NCBI GenBank assembly: GCA_945887855.1 | Contig: CAMCZP010000001.1 | Coordinates: 62,001 to 126,000, forward strand | Origin: Leptospira interrogans serovar Manilae | GTDB lineage: Bacteria > Spirochaetota > Leptospiria > Leptospirales > Leptospiraceae | Direction: 5' to 3' | DNA: 64,000 nucleotides | Shown: in pieces, positions 9,051-18,878 of the stretch | Layout: every line of letters begins with the position of its first letter | How positions within the stretch are numbered: position 1 is the first letter of the stretch | The notes under the pieces: model-generated | Told to the model about the DNA's origin: nothing | The model's input: only the letters and a program-made list of their open reading frames with translations | Databases searched by the model: none | Translations under genes and position numbers: made by a program

Positions 9051-10456
9051 TTATCTGAATCCTTTTCCTGTAGATTGATAAAATAACTGTTACCATTTTT
9101 ATTGATGTACTTATCAAATTCTATTTTTTTTCCTTTAGGAATATAAGCGGTATCAATATTTCGAATTTCTAAACCATTGCACAAAGAATAAATGGCAACT
9201 GAAATTGCAATTGCCATCCTTCTTTTTTTTTGCGTAAGATAGTAATAATCTTTATTACTTCGTATGTCACCAAGTTCAATATAAGCAGAGATTGCATTCA
9301 CAAGAGCAGGTAAACTATAGGTTGATATATATGGTGAAAGAATGGGATTTGGTGATTTATACTCTTCTGAATTAGAAGTTCCCGTTCGTAGTGCATATTG
9401 TATAAATCTCAATATTTCCATACCTGCGTAATGGTTATCTCCACCATAACCCTCGGGTCCATTTTCTCTCTTTTGCATTTCAGGTTTACTTCTCTCCCGA
9501 TCCCAATACTTTCCTACTGAACGAAATTGTGTATGATCTAAGGCATATGGACCATTGGGTGTATTAATTTTTTCTTCCCATCCATCTGAGTCCTTGTATT
9601 TCCAATTCACCATATTGTATCTATACCCTTCAAATCTATTCAAATCTGCTTTGTTTCCCTCTTTGGTAGGCCAGTATCCATGGAAATATATCCATGAGTC
9701 TGCAATAGCATTTTCCAATCTAGACCAACCTCTCTCAAAAATCATCCAATTGCTCCAGGGAGAGTTTAAAAATTGATCTGGTTCTACTTTTTTTTCTGAG
9801 ATACGTTTTAGTAGTTCAAATGTTTGGTAAGATGGGGTGAGTACCACTCCCATTCCCCCGTTATCTGTTTCTGTTTTTGATCCCATATCATTTATATGGA
9901 GGGAGACTACTAGTTGTGGTTCTTCTTTGTTTATAAATGTAATTCTTCCATCTTTCATTTCTCCAGTGCTAAAATCAGGAAAATCATAAAGTCGATATAG
10001 TTCATTTTTATCATCTTTTTCTCTATAGTTTTTGTCCAGGTATGAATCCGAGCGTGTCATAGAAGCATCTATTTTAATCCATGGTGAATCGGAATCAGAA
10101 AAAATTTTTATATATGTTTGAAATTTTTTAAATCCTTTTTTAGTTTTTGTTAAGTCGAGAATTTCCTTAATTTCATTTCCTACTTGTAGTACGATTTCAT
10201 TTTCAGTTCTATTTTTATAGGAAGCTCCATTCTTATACGGTTCTAAGTACCTTCCTGAAACAGTATCAAATTTATCCCCATAGATTTCATAAGGTGTTTG
10301 TTTTGTGCCACCATGCCCTGGATCTATTACAACTTTAAATTTCTTAATTGTTTCTGAGTGAAGGGATAAGGTAAAAAGTATAGAGAAACAAAATACGGAC
10401 ATATTGATAACTTTTGAAATACTATCTTTATGATATGCAATAAATATTTTACTCAT
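9047..10456 (-). CDS. N-acetylmuramoyl-L-alanine amidase-like zinc hydrolase (Amidase_3)
   Basis: About 469 residues from the ATG at 10456, which has GGA five bases upstream and gives a signal peptide (INMSVFCFSILFTLSLHS). An in-frame ATG at 10588 would add 44 residues ahead of it. The mature protein begins with KVVIDPGHGG, the Amidase_3 opening with the first zinc His. The second ligand is the Glu of NRTENEIVLQ and the third the His of LVVSLHIND. Such enzymes cut the MurNAc-L-Ala bond of peptidoglycan in the periplasm. The family domain is normally about 180-220 residues. Here the catalytic region is stretched by insertions and followed by about 200 extra residues (YGGDNHYAGMEILRF...). It is coupled by ATGA to the unknown gene 8295-9050. 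Confidence 0.85.
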   Translation of the reverse strand: MSKIFIAYHKDSISKVINMSVFCFSILFTLSLHSETIKKFKVVIDPGHGGTKQTPYEIYGDKFDTVSGRYLEPYKNGASYKNRTENEIVLQVGNEIKEILDLTKTKKGFKKFQTYIKIFSDSDSPWIKIDASMTRSDSYLDKNYREKDDKNELYRLYDFPDFSTGEMKDGRITFINKEEPQLVVSLHINDMGSKTETDNGGMGVVLTPSYQTFELLKRISEKKVEPDQFLNSPWSNWMIFERGWSRLENAIADSWIYFHGYWPTKEGNKADLNRFEGYRYNMVNWKYKDSDGWEEKINTPNGPYALDHTQFRSVGKYWDRERSKPEMQKRENGPEGYGGDNHYAGMEILRFIQYALRTGTSNSEEYKSPNPILSPYISTYSLPALVNAISAYIELGDIRSNKDYYYLTQKKRRMAIAISVAIYSLCNGLEIRNIDTAYIPKGKKIEFDKYINKNGNSYFINLQEKDSDK

Positions 10457-10669
10457 ATTTTTCCGTAATAGATGATGTATATAAATGCTAGAAAACCATG
10501 TTTGAAATGAATCTATGGTAATAAGTAAAGCTATTGTAAAAAGTTTTCTTTCCCTATATTTATCGTAAAACCTATCATTCGTTTGCATATAAAAAAATAT
10601 CTTTTAATTAGTCTATTCTTCCTTGAACTATCCATTCGAAGTTTGATTTTGGATACAGAGGTGTGAGAA

Positions 10670-11752
10670 ATGGTTTCCTATGGAATATTGAAAAGCACAG
10701 AAAGGGCAGAAGCAATCCTACAAAAATCTCTAGCGGGTCAACGGATTACACCCGAGGAAGCACTTATTCTCTACAAAGAAGCTGATTTTTTGCAAATCCA
10801 AATGGTTGCAAGGAGTATTAGAGAAAAGGTTTTATCGCACGAATTTGCCAGCTATACTATGTTTCGGGTGGTAAATTATACTAATTATTGTAATGTAGAA
10901 TGTAGTTTTTGTTCCTTTATGGACGAAATTGGAAATGGTAAAGGATATGTACTAACCCAGCAAGAAATATTGGAAAAGATGGAATTTGCCGTGGGAGAAG
11001 GAGCAAATCAAATGTTTTTACAAGGGGGTGTTTATCCGGACTTGTCCTTTGACTATTATCTGGGGATTTTATCGGGAGTAAAAAATAAATTTCCTACTAT
11101 GCATATCCGTGCATTCTCTCCAGTTGAGATTATTAATTTAGAAAAAATTACAGGTAAGCCACTTCGAGATGTCTTACTCCTTTTAAAAGAGGCAGGGCTT
11201 GACTCTGTTCCTGGAGCAGGTGCAGAAATTCTAACTGAGAGGATGAGAAATATAATATCTCCAAAAAAAGCAAGTGTAGATGAATGGGTTAGGGCAATGG
11301 AAACCTGTCATGAGGTAGGACTACCAGGGAGTGCTAATATAGTTTTTGGGAGTGAAGAAACTCCTGAAGAAATTATAGAGCATTTATCCGTAGTACGTGA
11401 GCTTCAAGATAGAACAAGTGGCTTTATATCTTTTATCCCTTGGACATTCCAACCACAAACAAAACGATTCGTTGTTAGAAGTGTACCCACCCATGAGTAT
11501 CTAAGGGTATTGGGAATATGTAGGATATTTTTAGATAATATTCGTCACATTGAAACATCAGTTATGGTTTTAGGAAAAGGTGTGGGACAACTAGCTTTAT
11601 TTAGTGGTGCAGATGATGTTTCATCAGTTGTTATTGAAGAAAATGTACTACGATCTTTTGGTCTGAAGTCAGAAAAAGAGGCAACGAAGTTTTTAAGCAC
11701 TGCAGGATTTACACCAAAAAAGAGAGATTTATTGTACAACTATGAACTCTAA
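10670..11752 (+). CDS. mqnC: Dehypoxanthine futalosine cyclase (radical SAM)
   Basis: A 360-residue radical SAM enzyme. The 4Fe-4S motif CNVECSFC (Cx3Cx2C) lies near residue 75. The MqnC/CofH-type signature [11 protein letters not shown] lies near 183 and FIPWTFQP near 260. The last motif and the P-G-x-G-A-E-I-L wording favour MqnC over MqnE or CofH. The enzyme cyclises dehypoxanthine futalosine in the futalosine route to menaquinone. The ATG has a strong GAGG site seven bases upstream. Its stop overlaps the start of the thioredoxin-like gene by 11 bases, suggesting an operon of three with the SrkA-like kinase. Confidence 0.9.
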   Translation: MVSYGILKSTERAEAILQKSLAGQRITPEEALILYKEADFLQIQMVARSIREKVLSHEFASYTMFRVVNYTNYCNVECSFCSFMDEIGNGKGYVLTQQEILEKMEFAVGEGANQMFLQGGVYPDLSFDYYLGILSGVKNKFPTMHIRAFSPVEIINLEKITGKPLRDVLLLLKEAGLDSVPGAGAEILTERMRNIISPKKASVDEWVRAMETCHEVGLPGSANIVFGSEETPEEIIEHLSVVRELQDRTSGFISFIPWTFQPQTKRFVVRSVPTHEYLRVLGICRIFLDNIRHIETSVMVLGKGVGQLALFSGADDVSSVVIEENVLRSFGLKSEKEATKFLSTAGFTPKKRDLLYNYEL

Positions 11753-12389
11753 TAAATTGAATAAAATGATATTTTTTTACAAGGTAATTTTTTTACAGAG
11801 TATACGGAGGATAGCATATTTTTTTAAAAATAAAGTTAGTAAATTTCTCTATAATTTTAATCTATTAATTTGTTTAAATATCTTTCTTTTTTTATTTTTG
11901 AATACCTCTATTTTTACTCAAGAGAGATTTATCACTTCTGATTACAACTCAAAATCATATAATAGTATTACTGACATACCTATTTATACATTAGAAAATG
12001 AAAGATTTACTTTGTATGAAGAAATGGCAAAATTAGAAGATGATAAATTTTTAATATTGAATTTTACTTCTTCTTTTTGTGTTCCATGTAAGTCTGAAAT
12101 TCCAGAATTAATTAAATTGAGGGAGAGTAATAACAATCTTGTGCTTTGGTTTATTTTTGTTGGTGATGATAATGCAAACATTCAAAAAAAAATCTCTGAA
12201 TTAAATATGACAGGTGATTTTAAAATTCTAAAAGACCCTCTAAAAACCTCATTAAAACGTTTGGGAGTTTCTGCAGTCCCTATGACATATCTAATTATGA
12301 AGGATAAAAAAATAGTTTCCTACTCTTTGGGATATACTCAAGAAAAATTTAAGAAGTTTAAAAATCAAATTAGCGAAGTAGTGAAGTGA
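11742..12389 (+). CDS. TlpA-like thioredoxin-fold protein
   Basis: 215 residues. A basic N-terminus and one hydrophobic helix (about 43-58, [18 protein letters not shown]) act as a signal anchor or signal peptide. The thioredoxin fold follows, with [14 protein letters not shown] (CxxC active site, C-V-P-C) near residue 108 and the cis-Pro loop SAVPMTYLI near 180. It is probably a periplasmic or membrane-tethered thiol-disulfide oxidoreductase, for example for cytochrome or protein disulfide reduction. It overlaps mqnC by 11 bases and abuts the next gene directly. The ATG at 11742 lacks a clear ribosome site, consistent with coupling to mqnC. An ATG at 11766 is an alternative. Confidence 0.85.
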   Translation: MNSNKLNKMIFFYKVIFLQSIRRIAYFFKNKVSKFLYNFNLLICLNIFLFLFLNTSIFTQERFITSDYNSKSYNSITDIPIYTLENERFTLYEEMAKLEDDKFLILNFTSSFCVPCKSEIPELIKLRESNNNLVLWFIFVGDDNANIQKKISELNMTGDFKILKDPLKTSLKRLGVSAVPMTYLIMKDKKIVSYSLGYTQEKFKKFKNQISEVVK

Positions 12390-13484
12390 TTGATTGAACT
12401 CTCAGATGAATTTTCTAATAAATTACAAATTGATGATGTAATACAAGCTTTTGAATTGTTAGGTTTTAAATCATCAGGACATTGCACCCCTTTAAATAGT
12501 CTTGAAAACCGAGTTTTTTTGCTTTCATTAGAAAAAGAACTGCTTATCCCAGATCAATTTCAAGACCAATTAGTTGGCTCTTCATTAAATTGTGTGATAA
12601 AATTCTATAGATTGAATCGTTGGACTTTTGACCAAATTCTAGAAGAGCATTCTTTTCTTTTTGAACTTCAGGAATATGAAATACCAGTAATAGCTCCTCT
12701 GAAATCAAAAGAAGGACAGTCACTTTTTATTTATAAAGATTTTTATTATGCAGTTTGGCCAAATCAAAAAGGTAGATTAGTTGAAGAAATATCATTGGAT
12801 GGTTTATTAGTAATTGGACGCCTCCTCGCACGAATTCACAATGTAGGCTCAAAAAAATCTTCTCTTTATCGGTTAGCTTTGACAGTTCAGGAATATGGTA
12901 TCACGCCTTTGAATTACCTTAAAGCAAATAATTTGCTATCTCCATCACTTATGAAGCGATATGAGTTAGCAGCTGAAAATTTATTTAGTAAATACTACGA
13001 AATATCTAAAAATATTCCCATTCATAGGATTCATGGAGATTGCCATAAGGGTAATTTAATTAAAGTTGATAATAATTTCTGTTTTATAGATTTTGATGAT
13101 TTTGTAATGGGCCCTGCAGTACAAGATTTTTGGATGCTATTATCTTTTGAAGATGAAAGCTCTCCTGGAAAAGTAGCCTTCTTAGAAGGGTACAGGGAGT
13201 TTAGAGATTTCTCTGATTCTTGGTTTGGTTTGATAGAGCCTTTACGTGGGTTACGATATATTCATTATGCTGCATGGGTGGCACGAAGATATGTGGAGCA
13301 AACATTTAAAAATACATTCCCCCATTTTGGAACAGAAGAATATTGGGAGCGAGAAACTTTAGATTTAGAAAAACTTGGAAAAGGAATACTTACCACAATG
13401 GAAGATACTAGAATTCCGTTTTCTCCGGGGCAGGTAGAAGAAAAAGAACTTACAAATAAAGATTTCTTTTGGGATATGGAATAA
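12390..13484 (+). CDS. srkA: SrkA/YihE-like aminoglycoside phosphotransferase-fold protein kinase
   Basis: 364 residues in the APH/choline kinase fold, with the SrkA (YihE, RdoA) pattern. Catalytic loop RIHGDCHKGNLI lies near residue 217 and the metal-binding segment FCFIDFDDFVMGP near 235. The N-lobe has VIKFYRLNRWTFDQILEEH and PVIAPL. In E. coli SrkA is a stress-response Ser/Thr kinase that opposes MazEF-triggered death. It starts with TTG immediately after the TGA of the thioredoxin-like gene, with no ATG available until well inside the fold, so TTG is the best start. In E. coli srkA is also followed by a thiol oxidoreductase gene (dsbA), so the thioredoxin neighbour here echoes that pairing. 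Confidence 0.85.
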   Translation: MIELSDEFSNKLQIDDVIQAFELLGFKSSGHCTPLNSLENRVFLLSLEKELLIPDQFQDQLVGSSLNCVIKFYRLNRWTFDQILEEHSFLFELQEYEIPVIAPLKSKEGQSLFIYKDFYYAVWPNQKGRLVEEISLDGLLVIGRLLARIHNVGSKKSSLYRLALTVQEYGITPLNYLKANNLLSPSLMKRYELAAENLFSKYYEISKNIPIHRIHGDCHKGNLIKVDNNFCFIDFDDFVMGPAVQDFWMLLSFEDESSPGKVAFLEGYREFRDFSDSWFGLIEPLRGLRYIHYAAWVARRYVEQTFKNTFPHFGTEEYWERETLDLEKLGKGILTTMEDTRIPFSPGQVEEKELTNKDFFWDME

Positions 13485-13647
13485 GTTTTGAACAAAGTAA
13501 AGAAAGATGATAGAAAAAAGCTAAAAATATATATAGTAAGATTTACAAAAGGATACTTTTTGTAGGATCTGTATAAATGGTTTGTAATAATAACCATTCT
13601 TAAAATCTTTACATTTAGAATAAATTATAAAAGGATCACTGGGTTAA

Positions 13648-14574
13648 ATGGCTGAAAAACCAAACTATAAAGAAATAATTGAAGAAATTGAAGTTGAACT
13701 CAAATCAATTCAGGGAGAGGGAAAGGTTGCAAATTATATTCCTGAGCTAGCAAAGATAAATCCTGATAAATTTGCTTTTCATATATCCTCAGTAGATGGC
13801 GAAAATTATGGATTTGGAGATGTGGATGACAAATTCTCCATCCAAAGTATTTCTAAAGTTTTTTCCCTCACCCTTGCATATAAGCTATCTGGAGAGGCTA
13901 TATGGCAGAGAGTAGGAGTGGAACCCTCAGGAAATCCGTTCAATTCATTGATCCAATTGGAACAAGAAAATGGAATTCCACGAAATCCCTTAATCAATTC
14001 GGGGGCGATCGTGATTTGTGATATACTCTATGAAATTTTAGGAAATCCTAAAGTAGATTTGTTAAATTTTATTAGAGAGATCTCTGATAACCCGAATATT
14101 GAATACAATCTCAAAGTAGCGAATTCAGAGAAAAAAACTGGCTTTAGAAACTCTGCTATGATTAATCTTATGAGAGCCTTTGGGAATATAAAAAATGATA
14201 TTGAAGATATTTTGGATTTATATTTTCATCTTTGTTCAGTGGAAATGACATGCAAAGAGCTATCTAGAGCATTTTTGTTATATGCAAATCATGGGACTCT
14301 ACTCAACAAACAAAAAGAAATAATCACTCCAGTTATGGGGAAAAGAATCAATGCCATCATGCACTCTTGTGGTTTCTATGATGAGGCGGGTGAGTTTTCC
14401 TTCAAAGTGGGGCTTCCTGGAAAGAGTGGGGTAGGTGGAGGAATTGCTGCAATTTATCCAAGTAAATATGCAGTAGCAGTTTGGAGTCCCCGTTTAAATC
14501 CCAAAGGAAATTCTTTCCTAGGAATGAGAGCACTACAGCTCTTAACCCAAAAAACTAAAAGATCAATATTTTAA
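13648..14574 (+). CDS. glsA: Glutaminase A
   Basis: 308 residues, the usual length for the glutaminase (beta-lactamase-fold) family. It deamidates L-glutamine to glutamate and ammonia. Visible motifs are the catalytic Ser-x-x-Lys in SIQSISKVFSL (about 65-75), NPLINSGAI with the conserved Asn near 120, the ENGIPRNP loop, the NS..K and SGVGGGI segments (about 257-267), and YANHGT. No signal peptide is seen. The ATG at 13648 has only a distant AGGA. It converges on manA with five bases between stop codons and no terminator hairpin between them. Confidence 0.95.
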   Translation: MAEKPNYKEIIEEIEVELKSIQGEGKVANYIPELAKINPDKFAFHISSVDGENYGFGDVDDKFSIQSISKVFSLTLAYKLSGEAIWQRVGVEPSGNPFNSLIQLEQENGIPRNPLINSGAIVICDILYEILGNPKVDLLNFIREISDNPNIEYNLKVANSEKKTGFRNSAMINLMRAFGNIKNDIEDILDLYFHLCSVEMTCKELSRAFLLYANHGTLLNKQKEIITPVMGKRINAIMHSCGFYDEAGEFSFKVGLPGKSGVGGGIAAIYPSKYAVAVWSPRLNPKGNSFLGMRALQLLTQKTKRSIF

Positions 14575-14579
14575 AAAGA

Positions 14580-15584
14580 TTAAAAAACTCCGGAAGGAAT
14601 AAGCCAATCTGTTCCGGAGCCATAATATGCTATTTCTGCTTTAGATTTTACTTTGCAAAAAACTCCATCTTTAATAGCTGATGCAGAGAGTAGTACTGTA
14701 TCACATTTTTTTATAATTAAATCTTCAATTTCAATTTCGCCATCTAAAACAGTCAATATATGAAATGCAGGAGTGGTATACATATTAGGTAAGACTGTAT
14801 CTTTAAGAATGGTAAACTTTTCAATCCTAAATTTATTATTAGATGTCAATAAATATCGTTCAATTGGCATAGATTGAATTTTTATAGGTTTGAGAATTTC
14901 TGAATTTATTGATCGTTTATAATTTAAGACATCCAAAGCTTTATCTAAATGGAGAGCTCTTGGTTTTCCATCATCTCCTAGTCTACCATAATCATATACT
15001 CTATAAGTTGAATCACTTGACTGTTGAACTTCTAATATTAAATTACCGGGACCAATAGCATGCACTGTGCCTGCTTCAATTAAAAAAATATCTCCCTTTT
15101 CTGTTTTTCTGTAGTACAAGGGTTCTTCAGCATTATTATTTTGTATGAGTTCTATGTACTCATTACGTGTTAAGGATCTTTTAAAGCCACAAACAATTTC
15201 TGCTGTATCACTTGCATCTAACAGAATCCATGACTCTTTCTTACCTTTATTGGTAGGATCATAATTTTTTGCATACTCATCATCTGGGTGTACCTGAACT
15301 GATAGTTTGTCTTCTGCATCAATAATTTTAACGAGCAGTGGAAAGGATGTATCATTCTTAAATGCATCTCCAAAGATATCAGTTCTGTACTGCAAAAAAC
15401 ACTCTCTTAGAGATTTACCTTTTAGCTCTCCATTTTCAACGATTGAAATATCTGCACCATAATCAGAAATTTCCCATGCTTCACCTATTTTTCCTGGGGG
15501 TATTGTTCTTCCTAGGTTTTCTAATTTCCTACCACCCCAAATTTTTTCTTTATAAATTGAATTGAATTTTAATACTTTTTGCAT
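14580..15584 (-). CDS. manA: Mannose-6-phosphate isomerase, class I
   Basis: 334 residues, type I PMI cupin of the short bacterial form. The N-terminus YKEKIWGGRKL is characteristic. Zinc and active-site motifs are visible: LSVQVHPDDEYA (about 95), KKESWILLD and EAGTVHAIGPG (about 172). The enzyme interconverts fructose-6-phosphate and mannose-6-phosphate, feeding GDP-mannose and surface polysaccharide synthesis. The ATG follows the aroD stop by three bases, so it is the last gene of a four-gene minus-strand operon. Confidence 0.95.
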   Translation of the reverse strand: MQKVLKFNSIYKEKIWGGRKLENLGRTIPPGKIGEAWEISDYGADISIVENGELKGKSLRECFLQYRTDIFGDAFKNDTSFPLLVKIIDAEDKLSVQVHPDDEYAKNYDPTNKGKKESWILLDASDTAEIVCGFKRSLTRNEYIELIQNNNAEEPLYYRKTEKGDIFLIEAGTVHAIGPGNLILEVQQSSDSTYRVYDYGRLGDDGKPRALHLDKALDVLNYKRSINSEILKPIKIQSMPIERYLLTSNNKFRIEKFTILKDTVLPNMYTTPAFHILTVLDGEIEIEDLIIKKCDTVLLSASAIKDGVFCKVKSKAEIAYYGSGTDWLIPSGVF

Positions 15585-15587
15585 AAA

Positions 15588-16271
15588 TTATTGATCCAAA
15601 CCAGATATTTTTCTTAATTTTCGAATATCTTTAGATTTTATTTGACCGGGAGCTCTTGGTTCATCTAAACACGAGTAAGTGAAATGGGAACCATACAAAT
15701 CACCATAGACTCGGGTATGCATTCCCCTTTCTCCCATAATAATTAAAATCATATTATATTTTGTAGATAATTTTTTACCTATTTCTAAAAACTTTATATC
15801 CCCTTCTAAACTAGGAGGTATTACAGCGAACTTATATACATTACTTGATCTACCATTTTTAGATTGAATTGATTCTATGAATGATATTATTTTATCTTCA
15901 GATGGGTAACCAGAAAAATCATGGTATGAAAATATGGTTGTATACAATGAGCTTTGAATATTTTTTAAAAGAGAGTCTTCTCTAGTAATATCAATATCAA
16001 TAAAATTTGAGCTTGAATTAAAAAAATCTAAAATAAAAGCAATGTACTCATATTTTAATGCTGTATGTTTTTTTTCGCTAGAATCTTCTTTGGCTCTATA
16101 AGTAAAAAGGAGAGATTTTTTCCAAGATTTAAGAGTATCTATTAAATCTTCTTTGATATATTTCTTTGAACAGAGGTCAAGCCTAACCTCTAAAATATCA
16201 ATCTCAGTGGTATCATAGATACTTAAATTTTTTAAATCCTGTTCGCCAGCAGTAGCAATTATTTTATACAT
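15588..16271 (-). CDS. aroD: 3-dehydroquinate dehydratase, type I
   Basis: 227 residues, type I (Schiff-base) fold. Catalytic features are visible: ILEVRLD (substrate Glu/Arg), FSYHDFSG with the catalytic His near 117, VYKFAVIPP with the Schiff-base Lys near 147, and the C-terminal GSHFTYSCLDEPRAPGQI with the substrate-binding Ser and Gln. It dehydrates 3-dehydroquinate to 3-dehydroshikimate in the shikimate pathway. It lies two bases from the upstream lipoprotein gene and three from manA. The residues are conserved although the overall sequence is diverged and very AT-driven. Confidence 0.92.
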   Translation of the reverse strand: MYKIIATAGEQDLKNLSIYDTTEIDILEVRLDLCSKKYIKEDLIDTLKSWKKSLLFTYRAKEDSSEKKHTALKYEYIAFILDFFNSSSNFIDIDITREDSLLKNIQSSLYTTIFSYHDFSGYPSEDKIISFIESIQSKNGRSSNVYKFAVIPPSLEGDIKFLEIGKKLSTKYNMILIIMGERGMHTRVYGDLYGSHFTYSCLDEPRAPGQIKSKDIRKLRKISGLDQ

Positions 16272-16273
16272 AT

Positions 16274-16816
16274 TTATCTTAATCTTGTTTTAAAAGAAGT
16301 TGAATATGGGATATTTATTTTTCCTAAGAATGAACTATACTCAATTGTTCCATCTAAAATAAAATCAATTTTTTCTTGTTGCATAGCTTGTTTTCCCAAA
16401 AATAGTACTAGTCGTAAAACATCTCGATCAGGATTTTCTTCTAGAGTTGTGAGTAATTCTAAGGTAATATCTTTTTTAGATAGGGGAGGTAATACAATTT
16501 CATCTTTATTATCAACTATTGCAATTTGCATTGGATCAGATGTTTCCGAGATTTTAGTTAGTATTTTAAAGTTAAATTTCTCAATAGTTACTTCAACATC
16601 ATTAGTATTTTCAATCTGTAAAGTAATATTAAACTGAATTTTAGGGACTGGTGGTAAAAGTAGAAAGTTAAATTTTTTTATTTCTGTTGATACAACTGTA
16701 ATTTTACAATTTTGGAGTTCTTTTTGCTTTTTCTCTATGGGATTAGAACATGAAATAAAAATTAATAGAGGAAAAAGTAATATAAAATAAAGAAATTTTG
16801 AATAATATAAAGTCAT
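16274..16816 (-). CDS. LEA14-like (water-stress domain) lipoprotein
   Basis: 180 residues. A signal sequence ends in a lipobox, LLIFISCSNP, with the lipidated Cys near residue 23. The rest resembles the LEA_2/WHy beta-sandwich: KIQFNITLQIENTNDVEVTIEKFNFKI is the typical strand pair with a central Asn, followed by PPLSKKDITLEL. Such domains occur in stress-linked lipoproteins and in assembly factors, and no activity can be assigned. It lies inside the operon, two bases after the 7TM lipoprotein gene and two bases before aroD. Confidence 0.75.
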   Translation of the reverse strand: MTLYYSKFLYFILLFPLLIFISCSNPIEKKQKELQNCKITVVSTEIKKFNFLLLPPVPKIQFNITLQIENTNDVEVTIEKFNFKILTKISETSDPMQIAIVDNKDEIVLPPLSKKDITLELLTTLEENPDRDVLRLVLFLGKQAMQQEKIDFILDGTIEYSSFLGKINIPYSTSFKTRLR

Positions 16817-16818
16817 TT

Positions 16819-18795
16819 TTATTTACTTTTAAATTGAGGCAATTTTATGTTAGGTATTTTTATCTTAATTTTTTTCCAATCGGATAGATTCCTAAAATTA
16901 AACCTTGGAGGGTCATTGCTATCATCATTTGATATAATCTTTTCTAGTTTACTTTCTTTGTGAAGCGGTAATGCTTTTAATTCGAAATCAATTCTTAAAT
17001 ATTTTTTATTAATTAGCCCCATCTCTAATTTACCATCTAAGAGGCGTAAGATCTCTTTTATAATAGCCCAGCGAACTACTTCAATTTTACTAAATTTACC
17101 TTCTGAGAGTTGCTTATATAAATTCTGAGTGATACGAGATTCTTTGTTATAGAACATAAATCTAAAATGCAAATGATCTTTTAAATCAGATGTAACTATT
17201 AAATCTTTACTAGTAAAATCTTTAAATCCACTAAAATCAATAATACGTATCATAAGAGAATTAATTAGATCGAGGGTATTATTAATTTGAAAAGCAGGAT
17301 CGACCTTTATTGTGTAAGTAATCTCATTATCAGGAATAATTGTTTTTATAAAGTCTACAAAATTAACTGTATCTTTTAGGGGAGAGTCTCTTTTTACTTC
17401 CAGTCGGGATAATTCTATAATATCATCGAGCGAATTATCTATAGCACTGTAACTCTGATTTATTTTTGTTAGATTATCAGTGTTGTACAATGTATTATCA
17501 ACTTTCATTGCTCGAATTGTTTGCAGGGATGACTCCACATGTGGCATAATAATTTGGTTTAAATATTCAAATAATTTTTCTCTTAGATTATCTATCTCAT
17601 TTAATTGATCAAATCGCCTTTGGATATTGATTTTTAATTCAAGGAATCTATATCGTAGTGCAATGGAAACTAAGAGAATAAAAACTAATAGAGCACTGTC
17701 AAGGGAAGACTCTGAATTTAAAAATCCTTTTTCAATTAGTAGCTCTTTAGAAGTACCAAACATAAAGTAAATCAGTGCAATGAAGTACAATAAAGCATCT
17801 ATTTTCTTTTCTTTAATTTTTTGAAAAGATTTGTATCCTGAATAAGCTAATGGAAATATTAAATGGTACGACCATAAAGAAGTAATTGTAGTCCAGAGGT
17901 CAGGATTTCTAAATATTAAAAATATAACTGTAATCAAAAAATTAGTTATAAAATAATAGTTTTGATACTTTATTTTTTCGATTTTGAAAAAACTTTGAAT
18001 AAATATTATATAAAAAAAAGGAATGTTATATAATAATATAAGTTCAAGATATTTGAAAAATAGAAAGCTATCATAAATCCAGAATCTAAATTCATTTTTG
18101 CTAAGTTCATAGAAAGAAAATACAATAATAAAAATACTAAATGTAAGATACTCTTTAAATTCAGGCATTTTAAGATAGTTTATAAAAAAGAAAATTCCAA
18201 TGAAGATAAATGCAATTAAATAGATTAAGTCAGACAGTGATTCATGAATGATAGAATCAATCACTGAATATATGGAAGAAATTCCTATTTCACCTGATAT
18301 AATACCAGCATAGTTTTTAAAATCTGATCTAATTTTGATTGCTAGAACATTGTAACCCTGGTTTAAAAATTTAGTAGGTATAGGATAAACTCTTATTCGA
18401 TTATAAGCAGGTTGTGATGCATCTTTAGAACCTACTTTCTTTCCATTTTGACCTATTAGGTTTCCATTTAGGTAAACTTCATCATAGTCATAAATCTTTC
18501 CAAGGGTAAGGGCTAGATTTTTCTTTGTATTGGAAATGTCTATATCAAAGGACTTACGTAGCCAAATTACTCCTCTATATGCAGGATCTAGTTTTCTAAG
18601 ATTGGAAGGTTGTTCAAGTTCAGTCCAAGTTTTAGTGTTTACTTCTATGCCGGAGTATTCAATGTCATCATCGAGAATTGCGTACCATTCATTCCCTGCT
18701 AAATTTATGATCTCAGTGAAAGAGTCAGATGTATCTCTCCCGGAACATGTCAGAGAAAACAATGAGAGTAGTAGTAGGAATAGTTTATTCAGCAT
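16819..18795 (-). CDS. 7TM sensor protein with degenerate histidine-kinase-like C-terminus
   Basis: 658 residues. The signal sequence carries a possible lipobox (SLFSLTCSG, Cys near 17). Residues about 30-175 are a galactose-binding/jelly-roll domain like those fused to 7TMR-DISM receptors (AYRGVIWLRKSFDI, YDYDEVYLNGNLIGQNG). Seven or so membrane helices span about 190-395. A coiled region and a DHp-like helical pair follow (LREKLFEYLNQIIMPHVES...IELSRLE, about 405-475). The final domain, where HATPase_c would sit, shows no N-box, DxGxG or G2 box, so ATP binding and phosphotransfer look lost. First gene of the operon with the LEA14-like protein, aroD and manA. It is probably a sensory or regulatory protein acting without catalysis (inference). 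Confidence 0.8.
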   Translation of the reverse strand: MLNKLFLLLLSLFSLTCSGRDTSDSFTEIINLAGNEWYAILDDDIEYSGIEVNTKTWTELEQPSNLRKLDPAYRGVIWLRKSFDIDISNTKKNLALTLGKIYDYDEVYLNGNLIGQNGKKVGSKDASQPAYNRIRVYPIPTKFLNQGYNVLAIKIRSDFKNYAGIISGEIGISSIYSVIDSIIHESLSDLIYLIAFIFIGIFFFINYLKMPEFKEYLTFSIFIIVFSFYELSKNEFRFWIYDSFLFFKYLELILLYNIPFFYIIFIQSFFKIEKIKYQNYYFITNFLITVIFLIFRNPDLWTTITSLWSYHLIFPLAYSGYKSFQKIKEKKIDALLYFIALIYFMFGTSKELLIEKGFLNSESSLDSALLVFILLVSIALRYRFLELKINIQRRFDQLNEIDNLREKLFEYLNQIIMPHVESSLQTIRAMKVDNTLYNTDNLTKINQSYSAIDNSLDDIIELSRLEVKRDSPLKDTVNFVDFIKTIIPDNEITYTIKVDPAFQINNTLDLINSLMIRIIDFSGFKDFTSKDLIVTSDLKDHLHFRFMFYNKESRITQNLYKQLSEGKFSKIEVVRWAIIKEILRLLDGKLEMGLINKKYLRIDFELKALPLHKESKLEKIISNDDSNDPPRFNFRNLSDWKKIKIKIPNIKLPQFKSK

Positions 18796-18878
18796 TCAAT
18801 GAAACCAAAGGATTCTAGGTGAAACTTTATCCACTCCCGTTAAGATATCCACCTTTTTCCTGAATTGAGGGAGTAAAT

